A stretch of DNA of 8,537 nucleotides. Source: an uncultured Eubacteriales bacterium (GTDB lineage Bacteria; Bacillota; Clostridia; Oscillospirales; Oscillospiraceae). Both the position numbers and the translations under genes were made by a program. Positions 1-4,675 of the stretch are shown here, in pieces. Below the pieces are notes generated by a model. It was not told the DNA's origin, searched no databases, and saw only the letters and a list, made by a program, of their open reading frames with translations. Numbering within the stretch: position 1 is the first letter of the stretch; every line of letters begins with the position of its first letter. The stretch covers positions 1 through 8,537 of the forward strand of contig CAJKNS010000092.1 of NCBI GenBank assembly GCA_905201305.1. Direction: 5' to 3'.

Positions 1-850
1 CGTTCCCTGCGGCGCAAAGATGCCCATCATCGGCCTGATCGCAGGTGCTCTGTTCGGCGGCAGCGGTCTGGTTGCTGTTTCCGCTTACTTCATTGGCGTT
101 GCTGCCATCATCATCTCCGGCATTATGCTGAAGAAGACCAAGATCTTCGCTGGCGAGCCTGCTCCCTTCGTTATGGAACTGCCCGCATACCATGTTCCCA
201 CCGTTGGCAACGTACTCCGCGGCATGTGGGAGCGCGGCTGGTCCTTCATCAAGAAGGCCGGCACCATCATCCTCCTGTCCTCCGTCATCCTCTGGTTCCT
301 CCAGGCATTTGGCTGGGAGAACGGCGGCTTCGGCATGGTGGAGGATCTGGACAACTCTGTTCTGGCAAAGATCGGCTCTGCGATCTGCATCATCTTCGCA
401 CCGCTGGGCTTTGGCAACTGGAAGGCTGCGGTGGCTACCATCACCGGCCTGATCGCAAAGGAGAACGTTGTTGCTACCTTCGGCGTGCTGTATGGCGGCC
501 TGGAAGAAGTGGCAGAGAACGGCGACGAGATCTGGGGCGCTGTTGCTCAGAACTTCACTCAGCTGTCCGCTTACAGCTTCATGATCTTCAACCTGCTGTG
601 CGCACCCTGCTTCGCTGCCATGGGCGCCATCAAGCGTGAGATGAACAGCCCCAAGTGGACCTGCATCGCCATCGGCTATATGTGTGTATTCGCTTATGCA
701 GTTGCTCTGATCGTCTATCAGATCGGCGGCATCTTCACCGGCAACGTCAATGTGGTTGGCCTGATTTGCGCTCTGGTTGTTCTGGCATTCATCATCTATA
801 TGCTGGTTCGCCCCTACAAAGAGGCTGAGAAGCTCACCGTTAAGGCATAA
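1..850 (+). CDS. feoB: Ferrous iron transport protein B, C-terminal part (5' end outside window)
   Basis: Partial gene: the first complete codon is at base 2 and the frame is open to the left edge, so the ATG at 20 is internal. FeoB is the GTP-dependent Fe(II) permease of the inner membrane. What is visible is the C-terminal permease half, about 282 residues. It has the conserved gate-type segment VPCGAKMPI at the very start, a TM helix followed by a KK stretch, an amphipathic 'RGMWERGWSFIKKAG' region, the conserved GLIAKENVVATFGVLYG segment, the LCAPCFAAMGAIKREM segment with its Cys pair, and two C-terminal TM helices. The N-terminal G domain lies outside the window. The following gene is the usual FeoB-associated small protein, which supports the call. 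Alanine and valine codons lean to GCT/GCA and GTT more than in the metal ATPase downstream, where GCC and GTG are commoner, perhaps reflecting higher expression. Highly confident. Confidence 0.95.
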   Translation, partial: VPCGAKMPIIGLIAGALFGGSGLVAVSAYFIGVAAIIISGIMLKKTKIFAGEPAPFVMELPAYHVPTVGNVLRGMWERGWSFIKKAGTIILLSSVILWFLQAFGWENGGFGMVEDLDNSVLAKIGSAICIIFAPLGFGNWKAAVATITGLIAKENVVATFGVLYGGLEEVAENGDEIWGAVAQNFTQLSAYSFMIFNLLCAPCFAAMGAIKREMNSPKWTCIAIGYMCVFAYAVALIVYQIGGIFTGNVNVVGLICALVVLAFIIYMLVRPYKEAEKLTVKA

Positions 851-882
851 AATTCATTGTATTTCAAGGAGGCGACATCTGA

Positions 883-1056
883 ATGACCTGGCTTAAATCT
901 AATCTGTCTACCATTGTCATTACGTTGGTACTGATTGTGATTGTGGGACTTATAATCCGCAGCATGGTTCGGGACAAGAAGAATGGAAAGTCCTCCTGCG
1001 GCGGGAACTGTGGAAGCTGCGGCGGATGCTCAGCTTGCCATCCTACCAAGAAGTAA
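883..1056 (+). CDS. FeoB-associated Cys-rich membrane protein (57 aa)
   Basis: A 57-residue protein starting at ATG 883, preceded by AAGGAGG at 866-872 with a 10-nt gap, and 32 bp after the feoB stop, so almost certainly cotranscribed with it. Residues about 8-25 form one hydrophobic helix (rich in I, V, L). A basic patch RDKKNGK follows (30-36). The C-terminal tail has five cysteines at 39, 43, 46, 49 and 52 in a Gly-rich setting (C-x3-C-x2-C-x2-C-x2-C) and ends HPTKK. This matches the small FeoB-associated Cys-rich membrane protein family of Firmicutes. The exact role is not established. The cysteines could bind Fe(II) at the membrane or hand it to or from FeoB, and the tail may be cytoplasmic by the positive-inside rule. 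The gene is short, but its ribosome site, context and composition make it firm. Confidence 0.9.
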   Translation: MTWLKSNLSTIVITLVLIVIVGLIIRSMVRDKKNGKSSCGGNCGSCGGCSACHPTKK

Positions 1057-1071
1057 AGGCAGCACCATACC

Positions 1072-1086
1072 GCGGTATTGCCTAAA
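1072..1086 (+). repeat. 15-nt repeat, copy 1 (next to hairpin)
   Basis: The sequence GCGGTATTGCCTAAA recurs exactly at 8491-8505 on the other strand. Here it overlaps the perfect 12-bp palindrome ATACCGCGGTAT (1067-1078) and lies 5 nt before the feo terminator stem. Short GGCA (1058-1061) and TGCC (1079-1082) arms flank the palindrome asymmetrically, so a bulged hairpin is possible in RNA. It could be a remnant of a dispersed intergenic element. Confidence 0.5.
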
Positions 1087-1091
1087 ATCTC

Positions 1092-1129
1092 AAGGGAGAT
1101 TCGGGAAATGCTCCCGAATCTCCCTTTGC
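1092..1129 (+). terminator. Intrinsic terminator after the feo genes
   Basis: A perfect 15-bp stem, 1092-1106 pairing with 1112-1126, with a 5-nt loop and rich in G:C pairs. It is followed by a short broken T run (TTTGCTTT). It lies 36 bp after the Cys-rich gene and ends the feo transcript. No convincing promoter is visible between it and the next gene (1127-1162), so the regulatory cassette may depend partly on read-through. Confidence 0.8.
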
Positions 1130-1162
1130 TTTACGGAACAACTATGAACGGAGGTCGAAGCA

Positions 1163-1564
1163 ATGGACAATCAGACCGTGAGCCTGACGGCTTCCAACAT
1201 CCGCTACCTGCTGGCAGTTCAGCAGCTTACCGAGCAGGGCATGCGGGTAAGATGCGTTGACGTGGCAAAGCACCTGGACGTTGCCCGTCCCAGTGCCCTG
1301 CGTGCGCTGGAGTATCTCGGCACCCTGGGCATTTTTGAAAAGAGCTCTCAGGGAATCTGGAGCCTAACCCGTGTCGGCATGGATTTGGCACAGCGCTATC
1401 GCGCCTATTACGATACGGTAGAGAACATGCTGTGCCGTCTGCTCCCACCTGCCGCTGACCGCCCGGGACTGACGCTGAACCTGCTGTCCGAAGTCCCCCT
1501 GTCCGAAATGGATGGAGTCTGCCAGAAAATCCGCAGTGCATCAGGTCAGGAGGCGGCAATATGA
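1163..1564 (+). CDS. DtxR/MntR-like winged-helix regulator with degenerate metal sites (133 aa)
   Basis: The N-terminal half follows the DtxR/IdeR/MntR pattern. A first helix (11-24) and TEQGMRVRC lead into the helix-turn-helix VDVAKHLDVARPSALRALEYL (32-52), then the wing GIFEKSSQGIWSLTRVGMDLAQRY (56-79). The C-terminal helices (80-125) correspond to the dimerization and metal-binding region. Family members sense Fe(II) or Mn(II) there through His, Glu and Cys ligands. By-eye alignment with DtxR puts Tyr where His79 would be, keeps Glu87 for Glu83, and replaces His98, Cys102 and His106. The only His in the whole protein is His37, in the HTH. It may therefore not sense metal in the usual way, or may use other residues such as Cys91 and Cys120. 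The ATG at 1163 has a GGAGG site (1150-1154). The stop overlaps the next start as ATGA. It has no SH3-like domain, as in MntR. Family confident, ligand unknown. Confidence 0.8.
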   Translation: MDNQTVSLTASNIRYLLAVQQLTEQGMRVRCVDVAKHLDVARPSALRALEYLGTLGIFEKSSQGIWSLTRVGMDLAQRYRAYYDTVENMLCRLLPPAADRPGLTLNLLSEVPLSEMDGVCQKIRSASGQEAAI

Positions 1565-1683
1565 AACTACTCTTGGGCATTGGCTTGACGGCGATGCTGC
1601 TCATCGGAATTATCATACTGAAACGCTCGCTCTACGCAGCCATTCGCCGTCAGGAACAGCACAAAAGTGAGGAACCATCATGA
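1561..1683 (+). CDS. Small single-span membrane protein (40 aa), unknown function
   Basis: A 40-residue ORF between the two regulators. Its ATG (1561) overlaps the upstream stop as ATGA, and its own TGA (1681-1683) overlaps the downstream start as ATGA. A full AGGAGG lies at 1548-1553, 7 nt before the ATG, so translation is well supported. Residues about 3-20 form one hydrophobic helix (L, I, G, M). A basic amphipathic stretch KRSLYAAIRRQ (21-31) and a polar tail ending HKSEEPS follow. The basic side is expected in the cytoplasm. I recognise no family. Its place between two DNA-binding proteins suggests a coupled role, such as membrane sequestration of a regulator or modulation of a nearby transporter, but that is inference. 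Confidence 0.75.
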   Translation: MKLLLGIGLTAMLLIGIIILKRSLYAAIRRQEQHKSEEPS

Positions 1684-2036
1684 ACACCTATGCACGACTG
1701 GAGCCGGGTATGCTGGCAAGGTACACGGAACAGTATCTTCTCAAGAATCTGGGTCGCCATGTGACACTGGATGAATTGACCGCTTTGTTTGGCGTCTCCG
1801 GTACCACGCTGAAAAAGCATTTTCGCGAGAATCACGGCATGAGTCTGTATGCCTGGTTTAAGTCCCAGCGGATGCAGGCTGCCGCCAAAGCACTTCGGGA
1901 TACAGAGGATTCCATTTTGAAGATTGCCGGAGATTATGGCTACGAAAATGCCAGCAAATTCTCTGCCGCCTTTCGGGATGTCTTTGGTGTTTCCCCCAGA
2001 GAATACCGCAAAGCCCCGACAGCTTTCAAAAGTTAG
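1680..2036 (+). CDS. AraC-family transcriptional regulator, DNA-binding domain only (118 aa)
   Basis: The protein consists almost entirely of the AraC/XylS C-terminal domain with two helix-turn-helix units. The first is VTLDELTALFGVSGTTLKKHFREN (28-51). The second lies in DSILKIAGDYGYENASKFSAAFRDVFGVSP (77-106), with the family hallmark GYxxxSKFSxAFRxxFGxSPxEYR. There is no N-terminal sensor or dimerization domain, since only about 16 residues precede the first helix. In that sense it resembles MarA/SoxS/Rob-type minimal regulators, which are controlled by abundance or by partner proteins. The start overlaps the microprotein stop as ATGA, and GAGGA lies just before it. The stop is 12 bp before a 31-bp interrupted palindrome and 54 bp before the promoter of the DUF6110-ATPase operon, making that operon the likeliest target (inference). 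Confidence 0.88.
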   Translation: MNTYARLEPGMLARYTEQYLLKNLGRHVTLDELTALFGVSGTTLKKHFRENHGMSLYAWFKSQRMQAAAKALRDTEDSILKIAGDYGYENASKFSAAFRDVFGVSPREYRKAPTAFKS

Positions 2037-2048
2037 GTATCACTATTG

Positions 2049-2079
2049 CACAAAAATTGACGGTTAGTCAAAACTTGTG
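2049..2079. promoter_or_regulatory. 31-bp interrupted palindrome, candidate operator
   Basis: Symmetric about base 2064: CACAA-N3-TTGAC-N5-GTCAA-N3-TTGTG, so 20 of 31 positions obey the dyad. A second inverted repeat, CAAAAC-N7-GTTTTG (2069-2087), overlaps its right half. The right edge lies 11 bp before the -35 hexamer, putting the centre near -62 from the expected start site, a usual position for an activator contacting RNA polymerase. It is not followed by a T run, so it is not a terminator. Likely binders are the products of the cassette just upstream (inference). Confidence 0.55.
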
Positions 2080-2090
2080 TCGTTTTGGAG

Positions 2091-2119
2091 TTGAAATGCA
2101 AAAAACGGACTGCTATAAT
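2091..2119 (+). promoter_or_regulatory. Sigma-A promoter of the DUF6110-metal ATPase operon
   Basis: The -35 TTGAAA (2091-2096) and -10 TATAAT (2114-2119) are separated by exactly 17 bp, and a TGC extension (2111-2113) precedes the -10. Transcription should start near 2126, leaving a leader of about 38 nt that carries the GGAGG (2151-2155) of the next gene. With 5 of 6 and 6 of 6 matches it should be strong unless repressed. Confidence 0.85.
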
Positions 2120-2163
2120 GCGGGAACATAAGATACATTCCAGTTTAACAGGAGGTTTTTCAT

Positions 2164-2457
2164 ATGAAATGGGATAAGCTTGGTCTGTTTGCAGGCGGCG
2201 TACTGTTTGGCACCGCAGGCGTAAAGATTCTGTCCAGCAAGGACGCAAAGAAGGCATATACCCATGCCACCGCAGCGATGCTCCGCGCTAAGGAGTGCGT
2301 CATGACCACTGCCACCACCATTAAGGAGAACTGCGACGATGTTCTCGCCGATGCCAAAGAAATCAACGAGAAGCGGGCAGAGGCTGAGGTGGTAGAGGAT
2401 ACTGCCGAGGTTGTGGGCGACGAGACTGCTGAGCCTGATGAGGCAGCTGCTGAATAA
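2164..2457 (+). CDS. Small membrane-anchored acidic protein (DUF6110-like, 97 aa)
   Basis: First gene of the operon, with GGAGG at 2151-2155, 8 nt before the ATG. Residues 7-23 (GLFAGGVLFGTAGVKIL) form a glycine-rich hydrophobic helix with GxxxG-like spacing, after a short MKWDK start. A conserved-looking soluble part follows (SSKDAKKAYTHATAAMLRAKECVMTTATTIKENCDDVLADAKEINEK split over 24-70), probably helical, with cysteines 45 and 57. The tail from 71 is strongly acidic (E, D, A, V). From memory the N-terminal part resembles proteins annotated DUF6110, found beside P-type ATPases in Clostridia. I could not check this by search. The function is unknown. Its position immediately before a metal ATPase suggests an accessory subunit or a metal-buffering partner (inference). 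Confidence 0.8.
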   Translation: MKWDKLGLFAGGVLFGTAGVKILSSKDAKKAYTHATAAMLRAKECVMTTATTIKENCDDVLADAKEINEKRAEAEVVEDTAEVVGDETAEPDEAAAE

Positions 2458-2474
2458 GGTTTGCTTGGTGGATG

Positions 2475-2504
2475 GTGGTTCGTGGGCATATGCCCGCGGA
2501 CCAC
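2475..2504 (+). other. Intergenic hairpin between the two operon genes
   Basis: Bases 2475-2488 pair with 2491-2504 in a 14-bp stem with two G:U pairs, closing on GGGCATATGCCC. As drawn the loop is 2 nt; opening the A:T pair gives 4 nt. It lies in the 93-bp gap between the 97-residue gene and the ATPase. The downstream sequence (TGTTTGCGCTTTG) has no clean T run, so full termination is unlikely. It may act as an RNA processing or stabilising site, or a partial terminator that sets the ratio of small protein to ATPase. Confidence 0.6.
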
Positions 2505-2550
2505 TGTTTGCGCTTTGTCCCAGTGATTCTTTCTTTGGAGGAAACAACAC

Positions 2551-4626
2551 ATGAAATGTTCCATACTGCACCAGTCCGCCGGGCGGATGCGGGTCCATCT
2601 CCACGGAGGTCGAATGACCCTGGACCGCGCCGATGTACTGGAGTATTATCTGCTCAATATCCCCGGCATCACCAGTGTCAAGGTGTATGACCGCACCGGC
2701 GATGCCATCATTCGTTATACCTGTCCCCGCAGTCAGGTGATCCATGCCCTGAGCTGCTTCCATTATGAGGACCCCAAGGCAATTGCGCTGGTGCCAGACC
2801 ACACCGGTCGGGCGCTGAATCGGGAATACGAGGACAAGCTGGTGATGCGCGTGGTGCGCCGCTGTGCATCCAAGCTGTTTTTGCCGGTTCCCATCCGTAC
2901 CGTGATTACCGTATTCAAGTCCGTACACTATATCTATGAGGGTCTGCGCACCCTGGCAAAGGGCAAGCTGGAGGTGCCGGTGCTGGACGCCACTGCCATC
3001 ACCGTATCCATGCTCCGGGGCGACTTTGCCACCGCCTCCTCCGTGATGTTCCTGCTGGGCATCGGCGAGATTTTGGAGGAATGGACCCACAAAAAGTCCG
3101 TAGACGATCTGGCACGCACCATGAGTCTCAATGTAGACAAGGTTTGGACCCTCCGCGGCAGTCAGGAGGTTCTGCTCCCTGTTCGGGATGTGGAGAAGGG
3201 CGACGAAATCGTGGTTCGTACCGGCGGCATGATTCCCCTGGACGGCACCGTCACCGGCGGCGAAGCAACCGTCAACCAGGCTTCCATCACCGGCGAATCC
3301 ATGCCCGTTCGGAAATCCCAGGGCAGCTATGCCTATGCCGGAACCGTGGTGGAGGAAGGCGAATGCATCATCCGGGTGGACAAGACCTCCGGTAGCGGTC
3401 GCTATGACAAGATCGTGGAGATGATTGAGGCATCCGAAAAGCTCAAGTCCGCCACGGAGGACAAGGCGTCCCATCTGGCGGACCGTCTGGTGCCCTATTC
3501 TCTGGGCGGCACCATTCTCACCTATCTTTTCACCCGAAACGTCACAAAGGCGCTGTCCATTCTGATGGTGGACTTTTCCTGCGCCTTGAAGCTCAGCATG
3601 CCTCTGGCAGTGCTGTCTGCCATGCGGGAGAGCAGCACCCATCATATCACCGTCAAGGGCGGTAAGTTTCTGGAGGCGGTCAGCCAGGCAGATACCATTG
3701 TCTTTGACAAAACCGGTACCCTCACCTATGCCTGCCCCAAGGTCTGTGCCGTGGTTCCCTTCGCCGGCATGGAGGAAAACGAAATGCTTCGGCTTGCCGC
3801 ATGCCTGGAGGAGCATTATCCCCATTCCATGGCAAACGCTGTGGTAGAGGAAGCAAAGCGTCGGGGGCTCAACCACGAGGAGCGCCACTCCAAGGTGGAA
3901 TATGTGGTTGCCCACGGTATTTCCAGCCGTGTGGACGGCGAAAAGGTTGTGATTGGCAGTCATCACTTTGTATTTGAGGATGAGGGCTGCATCATTCTGC
4001 CGAAGGATCAGGCGAAATTCGACGCTCTTCCTCCCCAGTATTCCCATCTGTATCTGGCTGTTGGCGGCACATTGGCGGCGGTCATCTGCATTGAGGATCC
4101 CCTGCGTCAGGAGGCAAAGGAAGTCATTGCACAGCTCAAGGCGCTGGGTCTAAGCAAAATCGTTATGATGACCGGCGACAGCTACCGTACTGCACAGGCA
4201 GTGGCAAAAGAGGTTGGCGTAACGGAATTCCATGCCGAGGTGCTGCCGGAGGATAAGGCGGCATTTGTCCGGAAGGAGCACGAAGCAGGACGAAAGGTCA
4301 TTATGATTGGCGACGGTGTCAACGACTCCCCTGCCCTGTCGGAATCCGATGCAGGCGTTTCCATCTCCACCGGTGCAGCCATCGCCCGTGAGGTCGCCGA
4401 CATCACCATCTCCGCAGAAGACCTCCGCTGCCTGGTAACGCTCCGTCAAATCAGTGACGCGCTGATGGCACGGATCCACGGAAACTACCGGTTTATCATC
4501 TCCTTCAACATGATGCTGATTATCCTTGGCGTTGCAGGCATTTTACCCCCCACCACCTCTGCCCTTCTGCACAATATCTCCACGCTGGGCATCAGCCTCA
4601 AGAGCATGACCAATCTGCTGGAGTAA
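2551..4626 (+). CDS. P1B-type metal-translocating ATPase with Ser-Cys-Ala membrane motif (691 aa)
   Basis: A membrane P-type ATPase that couples ATP hydrolysis to metal transport. The start at 2551 has GGAGGA (2537-2542). Residues 1-70 form an HMA-like ferredoxin fold with H7-x3-GRMR and no CxxC (HMA_2-like). Membrane segments lie at about 105-125, 143-156, 159-176, 315-335, 337-358 and 640-682. The actuator loop has TGES (247-250). The phosphorylation site is DKTGT with Asp386. The nucleotide domain has His425 in PHSMA, where most P1B pumps have His-Pro. MTGD is at 540-543 and GDGVND at 587-592. The ion-path helix reads DFSCALKLSMP (341-351), so Ser343-Cys344-Ala345 replaces the usual CPC or SPC. 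The last helix carries HNIST (674-678), recalling the HEGST motif of Zn/Co-type pumps. The substrate cannot be read from this; the Feo neighbourhood makes iron, manganese or zinc export plausible. Confidence 0.93.
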   Translation: MKCSILHQSAGRMRVHLHGGRMTLDRADVLEYYLLNIPGITSVKVYDRTGDAIIRYTCPRSQVIHALSCFHYEDPKAIALVPDHTGRALNREYEDKLVMRVVRRCASKLFLPVPIRTVITVFKSVHYIYEGLRTLAKGKLEVPVLDATAITVSMLRGDFATASSVMFLLGIGEILEEWTHKKSVDDLARTMSLNVDKVWTLRGSQEVLLPVRDVEKGDEIVVRTGGMIPLDGTVTGGEATVNQASITGESMPVRKSQGSYAYAGTVVEEGECIIRVDKTSGSGRYDKIVEMIEASEKLKSATEDKASHLADRLVPYSLGGTILTYLFTRNVTKALSILMVDFSCALKLSMPLAVLSAMRESSTHHITVKGGKFLEAVSQADTIVFDKTGTLTYACPKVCAVVPFAGMEENEMLRLAACLEEHYPHSMANAVVEEAKRRGLNHEERHSKVEYVVAHGISSRVDGEKVVIGSHHFVFEDEGCIILPKDQAKFDALPPQYSHLYLAVGGTLAAVICIEDPLRQEAKEVIAQLKALGLSKIVMMTGDSYRTAQAVAKEVGVTEFHAEVLPEDKAAFVRKEHEAGRKVIMIGDGVNDSPALSESDAGVSISTGAAIAREVADITISAEDLRCLVTLRQISDALMARIHGNYRFIISFNMMLIILGVAGILPPTTSALLHNISTLGISLKSMTNLLE

Positions 4627-4635
4627 TCACATAGC

Positions 4636-4670
4636 AAAACCCCGGATGCGGCTGCATCCGGGGTTTTCTT
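4636..4670. terminator. Bidirectional intrinsic terminator
   Basis: A perfect 14-bp stem, 4636-4649 pairing with 4654-4667, with loop GGCT. The outer AAAA/TTTT pairs give a T run on both strands (TTTTCTTTCT on +, TTTT on -). It lies 9 bp after the ATPase stop and 8 bp after the end of the convergent ABC gene, so it should serve both. Confidence 0.9.
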
Positions 4671-4675
4671 TCTCC

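Noticed and set aside
20..22. The ATG at 20 as the start of a complete gene.
   Set aside because: The frame is open upstream to the window edge and the preceding codons give VPCGAK, part of a conserved FeoB segment, so the gene begins outside the window.
1127..1162. A promoter for the regulatory cassette right after the feo terminator.
   Set aside because: TATGAA at 1144-1149 is the only -10-like hexamer and no -35 lies at a workable distance; the stretch is mostly terminator tail and ribosome site.
2057..2087. Inverted repeats after the AraC gene as a terminator.
   Set aside because: The arms are only 5-6 bp with no T run following, and the location upstream of a strong promoter fits an operator better.
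2113..4047. A 644-residue open frame on the minus strand.
   Set aside because: It lies antisense to the P1B ATPase, which has every catalytic motif. The translation is His/Gly-rich without domain character, and it is explained by codon bias of the sense gene.
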